This document shows positions 8,356 through 15,892 of a stretch of 64,000 bases of DNA, piece by piece. The notes beneath the pieces were generated by a model. That model was not told where the DNA came from. It ran no database searches and saw nothing but the letters and a program-made list of their open reading frames with translations. The DNA is from Pseudomonadota bacterium. Lineage in GTDB: Bacteria; Desulfobacterota; Desulfobacteria; Desulfobacterales; JAHIVH01. The stretch is from assembly GCA_018816735.1 (NCBI GenBank), contig JAHIVH010000047.1, positions 1-64,000 on the forward strand. The letters run 5' to 3'. Every line of letters starts with the position of its first letter. The first letter of the stretch is position 1. The position numbers were made by a program, and so were the translations under genes.

Positions 8356-10356
8356 ATGTATAATAATCTTTTCAGTCCGATTACCATCAATCAGCTTGAA
8401 ATTAAAAACAGAATCGCTTATCCCGCACTGGGCCTGCTGTACTCGTATGACGGGCAATTAAACGACCGGTATTATAATTATTTCAGAGAAAAAGGTGCAG
8501 GCGGTGCAGGCATTATCACGGTTGGACCGGTTGGAATTGATTATATCGGCATTGGCGCCATTGGTCTCAGGCTGGATTCGGATGATAATATCCCCTCTTT
8601 TCAAAAACTGACATCCTGCATAAAGGAAGGCGGGGCAAGGGCATGGGTGCAGTTGTTTCATGCCGGGGCATATTCCCATCCCATTCTTATCAATGGTGAA
8701 AACCCAATCGCGCCATCACCGGTTTATTCCCGATATTCAAAAGCAACCCCCAGGGAAATGACCATAGAAGACATCAAAACCCTTCAAAAGGCTTATGTGG
8801 ATGCGGCATCAAGGGCTGTTGAAGCCGGTTTTGACGGAATTGAAATTCTTGCCTCTGCCGGCTATCTCATCACCCAGTTTCTGTCGCCCATAAAAAACCG
8901 GCGAACAGACGAATATGGCGGTAGTTTTGAAAACCGGACCCGGTTCCCCAGGGAAGTCCTTACCATGGTAAGGGCAAAAATCGGAAAAAACGTTCCACTG
9001 ACCATTCGAATGGCAGGAAATGATTTTGTTCCAGGAAGCAACACCGATTCGGAAACACCTGAGTTTGCAAAACTCTATGAATCCTGTGGCGTGGATGCCA
9101 TCAATGTCACGGGGGGTTGGCATGAATCTCCTGTGCCCCAGCTGCCCATGGAGGTACCCCGAAGTGCTTACGCCTATCTGGCGCTGAATATTAAAAAAGT
9201 CGTTTCCTTGCCTGTCATGGCCTCAAACCGAATCTCGACACCTTTCGAAGCAGAAAAAATTATCGCTGACGGCTATGCAGACATGGTCAATCTGGGAAGA
9301 ATTCTCATCAGTGATCCACAGTGGCCAAACAAGGCCAAAGAAAACCGTGCAGATGAAATCAGGCCTTGTGTGGCCTGCTCGCAAGGATGCACAGACCAGA
9401 TATTCAGCGGACAACCCGTCTACTGCATCACCAATCCGAGAGCCGGATTTGAAGGGGAAAGAAATGTTGTAAAAACCGCTTCACCAAAACGCCTGATGGT
9501 CATAGGTGGTGGACCTGCAGGTCTTGAAACGGCCGTCACGGCGGCTCAGGCCGGTCATACGGTGGACATTTATGAAAAATCAGATGATATCGGCGGTCAG
9601 CTGCGGTTTGGCGGGAACCCGCCGAACAAACAGGAAATTTTCGCCATCATCCGGTACTACAAAGCCATGATTAAAAAGCTGAATATCCCGCTTCATCTGA
9701 ATACGGAAGCGACCACAGATCTGATAAAAGAAAAAAATCCGGATCATATTGTTGTGGCTGAAGGTGCGGAAGCGTTGATTCCCCCCATCAAAGGGGTTGA
9801 TGACAAAAGTGTGGTTTCCTCCTGGGATGTGCTCAAAGGGGGCATCAGGCTGGGTAAAAAGGCGGCGATTATAGGCGGAGGGGCGGTAGGACTTGAAACC
9901 GCATATCTCATCGCCTCAAAGGGCACCATTACACCGGAAATTCTTCACTTCCTTTTTGCCTATGAGGCTGAATCACCGGAGCGCCTACGGGAACTCATGT
10001 TCAAGGGGGCCACTGAAGTCACTGTATTTGAAATGCTTCCCAAAGTAGGAAAAGATGTGGGGAAATCCACCAAATGGGTGCTTTTGGGAAACCTTGACCG
10101 GCATGGGGTAAAAATCTTAACCCATTCAAAAGTGACCGGAATAAAAAATGGTGTGATCACATATGTACAAGGGGACAAGGAAGTCTCTGAATCTTTTGAT
10201 ACCGTCATTCTTGCATCCGGATCAAGGCCGGTTCAAAAACTGTCAAAGGAAATCGAGAAACTGGGAATTCCCTATACGACCATAGGTGACTGTACAAAAA
10301 TAGGAAAAATTGACAATGCCATCCATGGAGGATTTCTGACAGCGATAAATCTTTGA
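8356..10356 (+). CDS. FadH/old-yellow-enzyme family NAD(P)H:enoate (2,4-dienoyl-CoA-like) reductase
   Basis: AGAGAGG precedes the ATG at 8356; a GTG 9 bases earlier sits on this ribosome site and is rejected. Residues 1-330 are an FMN-binding TIM barrel (LFSPITINQLEIKNR, ASAGYLITQFLSP, GGSFENRTRFP). Next is the [4Fe-4S] cluster motif RPCVACSQGCTD with the fourth Cys in PVYCITNPRAG. The C-terminal half has two Rossmann folds for FAD and NAD(P)H (VIGGGPAGLETAVTAAQAG; AIIGGGAVGLETAYLIASKG), and ends GDCTKIGKIDNAIHGG. This is the FadH/TMADH architecture. It reduces enoates or dienoyl-CoA esters during fatty or aromatic acid breakdown; the true substrate cannot be read from sequence. It is followed by a methyltransferase gene after 73 bases. 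Confidence 0.88.
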   Translation: MYNNLFSPITINQLEIKNRIAYPALGLLYSYDGQLNDRYYNYFREKGAGGAGIITVGPVGIDYIGIGAIGLRLDSDDNIPSFQKLTSCIKEGGARAWVQLFHAGAYSHPILINGENPIAPSPVYSRYSKATPREMTIEDIKTLQKAYVDAASRAVEAGFDGIEILASAGYLITQFLSPIKNRRTDEYGGSFENRTRFPREVLTMVRAKIGKNVPLTIRMAGNDFVPGSNTDSETPEFAKLYESCGVDAINVTGGWHESPVPQLPMEVPRSAYAYLALNIKKVVSLPVMASNRISTPFEAEKIIADGYADMVNLGRILISDPQWPNKAKENRADEIRPCVACSQGCTDQIFSGQPVYCITNPRAGFEGERNVVKTASPKRLMVIGGGPAGLETAVTAAQAGHTVDIYEKSDDIGGQLRFGGNPPNKQEIFAIIRYYKAMIKKLNIPLHLNTEATTDLIKEKNPDHIVVAEGAEALIPPIKGVDDKSVVSSWDVLKGGIRLGKKAAIIGGGAVGLETAYLIASKGTITPEILHFLFAYEAESPERLRELMFKGATEVTVFEMLPKVGKDVGKSTKWVLLGNLDRHGVKILTHSKVTGIKNGVITYVQGDKEVSESFDTVILASGSRPVQKLSKEIEKLGIPYTTIGDCTKIGKIDNAIHGGFLTAINL

Positions 10357-10429
10357 GGTTTGTTGGGTTCATTGAGTTTATTGAGTTACTTGGGCTTAAA
10401 CAGTTAAGTGGTTAAATAAAAAAAAGGCC

Positions 10430-11095
10430 ATGGACAGATCCTCTAAAAACCGTCTGATGCAAAGGCATCAATCGTTATTTCAAGGGGAAACACTATTTGA
10501 AAAAATCGCCCGGGCTGTATGCCGGGCGGAAGTCCTTCCCAGAAAAGAACTCTATGAATCATGGGAAGTGGCAAAACGCGCACGCAGAGTTTTCAGAGGC
10601 GGGAGGGTCGTGGATCTTGCTTGCGGCCATGGCCTTCTTGCCCATATCATGATGATACTGGACAGCACGTCTCCTGAAGCGATTTCTGTGGATATGAACA
10701 TCCCCAAAAATGCAGTCATTCTCTCACAGTCCCTGATGGAAACCTGGCCCAGACTGAAAAGTCACGTCCATTTTCTGGAAGCACCTATAGACGATATTCC
10801 CGTTAATTCTCAAGATATCATTCTCTCGATCCATGCCTGTGGCAGTCTTACAGACAGCGTTATCAGAAAAGCCATATCCGGAAATGCCAGATTAGCCGTA
10901 CTTCCCTGTTGCCATGATCTTTCGGTGTGTGACACCGGGGGGCTTGAAGGATGGATCGACGGCCCCTTTGCCGTTGATGCCACACGAGCAGCAAATCTTT
11001 CTTCACAGGGGTATACCGTAATTACCCAAAAAATTCCTGAAGATATAACACCCAAAAACAGACTGCTTATGGGTTATCCAAACCGATATGATTGA
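10430..11095 (+). CDS. SAM-dependent methyltransferase of the TRM13/METTL25-like type
   Basis: The 221-residue protein has the SAM-binding motif I VVDLACGHGLLAHIMM around residue 60 and an acidic strand end AISVDMNIP. The later motif IHACGSLTD...LAVLPCCHD recalls the HxCG and LPCCHH motifs of methyltransferases related to the tRNA enzyme TRM13 and to METTL25. I therefore call it a small-RNA or protein methyltransferase of unknown substrate. The stop is separated by one base from the stop of the convergent rsgA gene. A weak AAAGG lies before the ATG. Confidence 0.7.
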   Translation: MDRSSKNRLMQRHQSLFQGETLFEKIARAVCRAEVLPRKELYESWEVAKRARRVFRGGRVVDLACGHGLLAHIMMILDSTSPEAISVDMNIPKNAVILSQSLMETWPRLKSHVHFLEAPIDDIPVNSQDIILSIHACGSLTDSVIRKAISGNARLAVLPCCHDLSVCDTGGLEGWIDGPFAVDATRAANLSSQGYTVITQKIPEDITPKNRLLMGYPNRYD

Positions 11096-11096
11096 T

Positions 11097-12152
11097 TTAC
11101 GCCTTATCCTTGTTAAGCGTTTTCTGGTATTTCCGTATATCCTTCCACTTTTCCTTTTCAATTCTATCAGCACTTTTCTGCTTTCTTTCCTCCAGATAAT
11201 TCACTTCTTTTTTCAATTTCATAAAGCTTTTCACCCGCTTCAAATCGATAGTGCCGTCTAAAATCGCTTCCTGAACAGCACATCCCGGCTCATTATGATG
11301 CGTACAGTCTTTAAACCGGCACTCGCTTGCAATGGACTCAATATCACCAAAAACGGATTCTGTCGTTTCCCCATCCACCCAAAGCTGAATCTCACGCATG
11401 CCGGGATTATCCATAATCATACCACCTCCGGGCATAGGTATCAATTCTCTTGTGGTGGTTGTATGCACACCCTTTCCTAACTGTTCGCTGACCGCATGAA
11501 CCTTTTGACGTTCCGTTCCCAGAAGGGAATTGATCAACGTGGATTTTCCTGCACCTGATGATCCAAGGAGCGCCACGGTATGCTCTTTTTTGAAATATAC
11601 GCGTAAACTGTCCACGTCATCTTTATCAATCGCACTGATCACATGAACAGGTACGCTTAACGCAACCGATTCAACTTCCAGTTTCTTCGAATCTGAATCC
11701 GGGCAGAGATCTTTTTTATTCAGGACAATCACAGGGGATGCCCCGCTGTTATAGATTAACGTCAGATACCTTTCAATTCGCCTCAGGTTAAAATCCCGAT
11801 CAAGTCCGCATACAACAAAAATCACATCCACATTGGCGGCAATCAGCTGCTCATCCACAGGACCTCCGGAGAGTCTTTTACTGCCACCTGAGACCTGCCT
11901 TGAAATACTGTTTTTTCGTTTACGTATGCCGTGAATCATTGCGAAAGACCGGTCAGGTAAAATTGACATATTCACAAAATCGCCGGTCACAGGAAAATCC
12001 CTTTTCATCTTTGACTGATGCATGAATTTTCCGGACACCTTTGCCAGCATCTCTCCATTTTCAAACAAAACAAAAAAGGCATTTTTCTGAACGCTTATAA
12101 TTCTTCCAACAACATATTTTTGATATTCTTCCTTTTCAACCATATATCCCAT
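11097..12152 (-). CDS. rsgA: Ribosome small-subunit-dependent GTPase A
   Basis: The 351-residue protein has an N-terminal OB fold (residues about 10-90), then a circularly permuted GTPase in the order G4 (VLNKKDL), G1 (GSSGAGKSTLINSL) and G3 (DNPGMRE), the hallmark of RsgA/YjeQ. A C-terminal zinc knuckle follows (CRFKDCTHHNEPGC, the C-x4-C-x-H-x5-C pattern). RsgA is a late 30S-assembly factor that releases RbfA. The C-terminal 40 residues are lysine-rich and likely contact rRNA. It stands alone, convergent with the methyltransferase gene. Confidence 0.95.
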   Translation of the reverse strand: MGYMVEKEEYQKYVVGRIISVQKNAFFVLFENGEMLAKVSGKFMHQSKMKRDFPVTGDFVNMSILPDRSFAMIHGIRKRKNSISRQVSGGSKRLSGGPVDEQLIAANVDVIFVVCGLDRDFNLRRIERYLTLIYNSGASPVIVLNKKDLCPDSDSKKLEVESVALSVPVHVISAIDKDDVDSLRVYFKKEHTVALLGSSGAGKSTLINSLLGTERQKVHAVSEQLGKGVHTTTTRELIPMPGGGMIMDNPGMREIQLWVDGETTESVFGDIESIASECRFKDCTHHNEPGCAVQEAILDGTIDLKRVKSFMKLKKEVNYLEERKQKSADRIEKEKWKDIRKYQKTLNKDKA

Positions 12153-12283
12153 TCTCTTCCCGTATTGTACCGGTTTAATTGAACTTGCATTACAAACGAT
12201 TATTGGGTATTTAAATGAACGATATTCACTTCACCTATGGCATTTAATTCTTTGATCATAAAGCCCAAAAGGAGATCCCTCTC

Positions 12284-12874
12284 ATGGCACAACGGATCTG
12301 CAATTATTGCACCAAAACATTTAACGGCTCCATGCGTTTCTGCCCGTTTTGCAATGGGGAACATTTTAAAGAACCCACAAATACCTCCCCGATATGCCCC
12401 CGATGCAAAATAGGCCTGGAAGCCCATGTTTTCAGAGGAAACGAAATCGATATCTGCCCGAAATGTGCCGGAATATGGCTGGATACAAGAGAGTTCAGAA
12501 GGCTTACTACCGAACGGGATGTATACAGTGATCAATCCGTTCCCTATGGATTTTTAAGACAACCTGTTAACGTTGAAGACGGATTTCTTCCTTGTGCCCG
12601 TTGCGACTCCTTTATGGTCCGAAGGAATTTTAAACGAATATCCGGCGTCATGTATGATGAATGCCGGGACCATGGCGTATGGCTGGACGCAGGCGAAATT
12701 AACCTGATCAGAGCCTTTATCGCCTCAGGCGGGCTTGATAAAGCCCAGGATAGAGAAATATTCAAGAACAGTCAGGATATTCAATCCCTGGCAAGCCAGG
12801 TGAGTGAAGTCAGACTCCTGCAGAAAATTCTGCATAAATGGGATTTTAAAAGGTGGCTTTTTCAAAATTTTTAA
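12284..12874 (+). CDS. TFIIB-type zinc-ribbon protein
   Basis: AAAGGAGA lies 7 bases before the ATG. The 196-residue protein holds three zinc ribbons: CNYCTKTFNGSMRFCPFC (residues 6-23), CPRCKIGLEAH...ICPKCAGIWLD (about 38-67) and CARCDSFMV...ECRDHGVWLDAGEI (about 106-144). The CxxC...GxWLDxxE pattern is the zf-TFIIB family, small cytoplasmic proteins of unknown molecular role. A helical tail (about residues 150-196) follows. It appears monocistronic. Confidence 0.8.
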   Translation: MAQRICNYCTKTFNGSMRFCPFCNGEHFKEPTNTSPICPRCKIGLEAHVFRGNEIDICPKCAGIWLDTREFRRLTTERDVYSDQSVPYGFLRQPVNVEDGFLPCARCDSFMVRRNFKRISGVMYDECRDHGVWLDAGEINLIRAFIASGGLDKAQDREIFKNSQDIQSLASQVSEVRLLQKILHKWDFKRWLFQNF

Positions 12875-12892
12875 CGCCCCATGAGTATTGCC

Positions 12893-12917
12893 GGGATGCC
12901 AAAAAATTTGACATCCC
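12893..12917. terminator. Hairpin between convergent genes
   Basis: GGGATG at 12893-12898 pairs with CATCCC at 12912-12917, with an inner CAAA/TTTG extension. It lies between the convergent zinc-ribbon and secreted-protein genes. No long T-run follows, so it is a weak terminator at most. Confidence 0.45.
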
Positions 12918-12944
12918 TTCCTTTCGATTCAATATTCCCGACCA

Positions 12945-13388
12945 TCACTTTTTCTTCTGGAAAAAATCATCCATCTGGTCGCTTGTACGCACACTATTAA
13001 CAATCCACTGTTCCATGGGTTTATAAAACGTAAAGACCCATGCCACGGCATGTTTTTCATATTTAACGAGATACACCTCCCTGTAAAAGGAATCACCGAT
13101 TTCAAATGTTTCCGCCCGTTCTATGGAAAGGCGCTTTCCAAATCTTGAAATGATCTGATTCCGCTGATTTTCAAGCTGATACACAATAACGTCTATCTCT
13201 TGTTCAGGAATGGGCCAATACGGTTTTATTTTGTCAAATACCTCCTTGATCTTTCCCTGAACGATTTCCGTAGACAGGCTTGCAATAAATCCGGACACGT
13301 CTTTTTTGGATTTAAAAGTTTCCGCCATCAAAACAGACGGCATGGCAAGTAAAATTATCGCCAGGCAAATTAACCCTTTTTTCATCAT
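12945..13388 (-). CDS. Small exported protein of unknown function
   Basis: AAGGAGG stands right before two adjacent ATGs at 13388 and 13385, and the second has the better spacing. Residues 1-22 form a signal peptide (LICLAIILLAMPSVLMA-ET). The mature 125 residues are mixed alpha/beta (FIASLSTEIVQGKIKEVFDKI, SFYREVYLVKYEKHAVAWVF, MEQWIVNSVRTSD), which looks like a periplasmic DUF-type fold. The start overlaps the stop of the upstream 80-residue gene, so the two are translationally coupled. Confidence 0.65.
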   Translation of the reverse strand: MMKKGLICLAIILLAMPSVLMAETFKSKKDVSGFIASLSTEIVQGKIKEVFDKIKPYWPIPEQEIDVIVYQLENQRNQIISRFGKRLSIERAETFEIGDSFYREVYLVKYEKHAVAWVFTFYKPMEQWIVNSVRTSDQMDDFFQKKK

Positions 13389-13627
13389 GCCTCCTTTTCT
13401 TTTTTGGGTAGCAAGGATTGAGACGTATAAATTCCGCTTTCTCTTCTTTTTTCTGAAAGATCACTTATCCGTGTCCATTCAACCAGATCAAACCCGGCCT
13501 TCTTCTCAATCAGATCTTTCAGGTAATCGAGATGCGGACATTTGGGACCATGAATACTATCTTTTACGATGAAAGTTGACAGGTCATATACTGTTTGTCT
13601 TTCACCGTTATTCCTCTGATCATTCAT
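13385..13627 (-). CDS. Hypothetical 80-residue cytoplasmic protein
   Basis: An 80-residue polar protein without signal or membrane segments, with a conserved-looking core STFIVKDSIHGPKCPHLDYL that carries a Cys-x-His pair. Its stop overlaps the start of the following exported-protein gene by 4 bases (ATGA), the main argument that it is real. The ribosome site is weak. No function is recognised. Confidence 0.5.
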   Translation of the reverse strand: MNDQRNNGERQTVYDLSTFIVKDSIHGPKCPHLDYLKDLIEKKAGFDLVEWTRISDLSEKRRESGIYTSQSLLPKKEKEA

Positions 13628-13820
13628 TGATTCAGGCAGTTCATACGATCAGAAAAATATTTATATTTCAAGAAAAATAATCGTTTAACATAAAATTACG
13701 GTTGCAAATCAAAGGGGATTATTATATTTAAATTATGGTCGACCATTCATAATTTTAAATGATCAAACCCAATGGTTACAAATACGTACTTGCGGATCAC
13801 GTATATAGAAAGGTTAAAAA

Positions 13821-13889
13821 ATGAAAAAATTTATAATTTCAGTGTCGCTTATTGTCGCTTGGTCAACGGTTGGCGAGATAATAATTTAA
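13821..13889 (+). pseudogene. 22-codon signal-peptide remnant
   Basis: After AAAGG, an ATG opens MKKFIISVSLIVAWSTVGEI, a standard signal-peptide start (two Lys, hydrophobic core). The frame ends in TAA after 22 codons, with a repeat immediately following. It reads as the 5' stump of an exported protein whose body was lost when the repeat or a deletion came in. Confidence 0.3.
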
Positions 13890-13997
13890 GGAGTCAGAAG
13901 TCAGGGGCCAAAAGGGGGTGGAGTCGCTTTGCTCCTTCCTGTTGATAAAAATATAACCCCAAGGTGGACTTCAATCCTGGGTTCTGACCCCTTTTAA
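13890..13997. repeat. Short inverted-repeat element (MITE-like)
   Basis: GGAGTCAGAAGTC near 13891 matches, as an inverted copy, the right end GGGTTCTGACCCC near 13979-13991, with about 75 bases between. GGGGTCAGAAC-type ends are frequent in small deltaproteobacterial intergenic elements. No transposase is nearby. Confidence 0.4.
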
Positions 13998-14001
13998 AAA
14001 A

Positions 14002-14577
14002 CTATCCATTTATCTTTTTAAGCGTCCAGGCGATATTCTGGCCCAACACCTTCATGATGTTCATCCCTTCCTCATCCTTGTTCACATCACCGGGTTCAAG
14101 CCCGATGCCCATATTCCAGTAGCAGGAGCCGGGAACGATCATCTGACCGTATAAGAAAAATCGGTTCATGGCATCAAACGTACTGACACTGCCGGCCCGT
14201 CGAACAGCCACAACGGATGCGCCCACCTTTCTTTTTAACAGCCCGCCATTGGCCATGGCAACCAGCCCGCACCTGTCAATCAACGCTTTTATTTCTGAAG
14301 TGACATTTGAAAAATATGTGGGAGAGCCCAGAATAATCCCGTCTGCAGAAAGTATTTTTTCAATACAGTCGTTCATGTCATCATTTTTGACTGCGCATTG
14401 TTTGTTCATATTCTTAAAGCACTGATAACAGGCGATGCAGCCTTTTATCTTCTTCCCGGCCAGTTGCACGACTTCTGTCTCAATGCCTTCCTTTTTGATT
14501 TCATCCAGAACCCGATTGATCAGAATATTCGTGTTCCCTTCTTTTCTGGGACTTCCGTTAATTGCAACGACTTTCAT
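14002..14577 (-). CDS. Flavodoxin-family iron-sulfur flavoprotein / NAD(P)H-dependent FMN reductase
   Basis: The 191-residue protein begins with the FMN phosphate-binding loop MKVVAINGSPRKEGNTN and has the GSPTYFSNVTSEIKALIDR motif around residue 85, typical of the iron-sulfur flavoprotein (Isf) branch. It carries CIACYQCFKNMNKQC (residues about 47-61), the compact cysteine cluster that holds a [4Fe-4S] centre in Isf. The family moves electrons between ferredoxin and oxidants or O2/H2O2 in anaerobes. It sits next to rubrerythrin and PerR, consistent with oxidative-stress duty. A ribosome site AAGGAGAAT precedes the ATG. Confidence 0.82.
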   Translation of the reverse strand: MKVVAINGSPRKEGNTNILINRVLDEIKKEGIETEVVQLAGKKIKGCIACYQCFKNMNKQCAVKNDDMNDCIEKILSADGIILGSPTYFSNVTSEIKALIDRCGLVAMANGGLLKRKVGASVVAVRRAGSVSTFDAMNRFFLYGQMIVPGSCYWNMGIGLEPGDVNKDEEGMNIMKVLGQNIAWTLKKING

Positions 14578-14631
14578 GTTATTCTCCTTATTTTTGTAAA
14601 TTTTAAACGATCTTCCCAGGATTTACTATGA

Positions 14632-14661
14632 AAAATGCCCGAACCTGTATCCGGGCATTTT
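14632..14661 (-). terminator. Rho-independent terminator of rubrerythrin
   Basis: AAAATGCCCG at 14632-14641 and CGGGCATTTT at 14652-14661 form a perfect 10-bp stem with a 10-base loop. It sits 33 bases past the rubrerythrin stop, with T-rich sequence on the minus strand. Confidence 0.85.
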
Positions 14662-14694
14662 CTAATCTGAAAAAACGGTTATCTTCAAGACACG

Positions 14695-15270
14695 TTACCA
14701 GTTTTCAGCCAGGACTTCAAAATGCGCCTTTGGATGCGAACATGCCGGGCACATCTCCGGTGCGTCTTTGTCATCATGAACATAACCGCAGTTACGGCAA
14801 CGCCAGGTTGTGCTGTCGTCTTTTTTAAATACTTTGCCGTTTTCAATATTGGCGGCCAGATCTTTATAGCGCTTTTCATGCTGTTTTTCAGCCACGGAAA
14901 TTTTGTCAAATACCATACCGATGGCATCAAATCCTTCTTCTCTGGCGATATTGGCAAATTCAGGATACATGGAAGACCATTCATGATGTTCACCTGCTGC
15001 GGCCGCTTTCAGATTTTCCAATGTGGTTTTTACAGCACCGGCCGGGAAAGTACCTGTGATTTCGAGATCTCCACCTTCCAGGAATTTGAAAAACCGTTTG
15101 GCATGTTCTTTTTCCTGGTTCGCTGTTTCTTCAAAAATATCGGCGATCTGGACATAGCCTTCCTTTTTTGCAGCACTTGCAAAATAGGTATATCGATTAC
15201 GTGCCTGGGATTCGCCTGCAAATGCGGTTAAAAGATTTTTTTCTGTCCGTGTTCCTTTTAAACTGGCCAT
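14695..15270 (-). CDS. rbr: Rubrerythrin
   Basis: The 191-residue protein has an N-terminal four-helix diiron domain (LLTAFAGESQARNRY with the first Glu; ETANQEKEHAKRFFKFLE with ExxH; EFANIAREEG; ISVAEKQHEKRY with the second ExxH) and a C-terminal rubredoxin domain WRCRNCGYVHDDKDAP...CPACSHP with two CxxC pairs. It is a cytoplasmic NADH-linked peroxidase that removes H2O2 in anaerobes. AGGAGG precedes the ATG. The PerR-like regulator lies directly upstream in the same direction. It has its own terminator. Confidence 0.96.
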   Translation of the reverse strand: MASLKGTRTEKNLLTAFAGESQARNRYTYFASAAKKEGYVQIADIFEETANQEKEHAKRFFKFLEGGDLEITGTFPAGAVKTTLENLKAAAAGEHHEWSSMYPEFANIAREEGFDAIGMVFDKISVAEKQHEKRYKDLAANIENGKVFKKDDSTTWRCRNCGYVHDDKDAPEMCPACSHPKAHFEVLAENW

Positions 15271-15354
15271 AATATAAACCTCCTTCTATATTTAGTAATT
15301 ATCATTTGACCAAACGCGATTTAAAACAGCCCTGCGAATGTTATCAAAGCGGCA

Positions 15355-15822
15355 TTATGCCTGTTTGCTGCAATTTTCGCAGAATCCTTTTAAATAAACC
15401 CGTTTACTGACTATCGTATACTTTTCTTTAATGGCTTTCGAAATTTTGATTTGATTTAACGTCTCATCATAAAAATCGACAATGGTGTTGCATCCCAGAC
15501 AATAAAGATGATGGTGTTCATCCAGATTTGGATCAAAACGCCTGGCATCGCCCTGGCCTTCCACAATATCGATGATACCGACATCGGCAAATGTTAAAAG
15601 CGTCCTGTTAACCGTATCCAGAGAAATATTCGGAAACGTTTCCCTGACCCTTTTATGAATTAAATCCGCTGACGGGTGTATCGCTGAATCACTCACAGCC
15701 TCGTACACTGCGACTCTTTGCGGGGTGATTTTCAGGTGATGCTGTTTGCATATGTCATAAAATCGTTTCAAAAACAACATCTCCATTTGCAGGATGCTTA
15801 AAAAACATGGCATTTCTTTCAC
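15355..15822 (-). CDS. perR: PerR-type Fur family transcriptional regulator
   Basis: The protein has a winged-helix domain (HHLKITPQRVAVYEAVSDS, then NISLDTVNRTLLTFADVGII) and a C-terminal dimer and metal domain (DPNLDEHHHLYCLGCNTIVDF, YLKGFCENC). The two CxxC pairs bind structural zinc and the HHH cluster belongs to the regulatory metal site. A GTG at 15820-15822 has AAGG six bases upstream and is taken as the start; an ATG lies 9 bases further in. The palindrome at 15850-15870 is a likely self-operator. PerR proteins sense peroxide by iron-catalysed oxidation and derepress genes such as rbr, which lies just downstream. Confidence 0.85.
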   Translation of the reverse strand: MKEMPCFLSILQMEMLFLKRFYDICKQHHLKITPQRVAVYEAVSDSAIHPSADLIHKRVRETFPNISLDTVNRTLLTFADVGIIDIVEGQGDARRFDPNLDEHHHLYCLGCNTIVDFYDETLNQIKISKAIKEKYTIVSKRVYLKGFCENCSKQA

Positions 15823-15849
15823 GCAAAACCTTAATTCGTTCTTGGATTT

Positions 15850-15870
15850 AAATAGGATTTATTCCTATTT
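15850..15870. promoter_or_regulatory. PerR/Fur-type operator palindrome
   Basis: AAATAGGA and TCCTATTT form perfect 8-base arms around a 5-base centre. The site lies 28 bases upstream of the regulator start, where autoregulation is expected. I saw no second good copy in front of rubrerythrin. Confidence 0.65.
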
Positions 15871-15892
15871 GTCAATATTTTTTTAAGCAAAG

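Larger units (their letters stand above)
13628..14001. other. 374-base intergenic region with remnants and repeats
   Basis: An AT-rich stretch upstream of the coupled pair at 12945-13627. It holds a short palindrome ATGGTCGACCAT near 13734, a signal-peptide-like mini-ORF (13821-13889) and an inverted repeat (13890-13997). No complete gene is visible. Confidence 0.6.

Noticed and set aside
13821..13889. 22-codon reading frame as a complete small protein
   Set aside because: It has only a signal-peptide-like sequence, so I treat it as a stub rather than a functional peptide.
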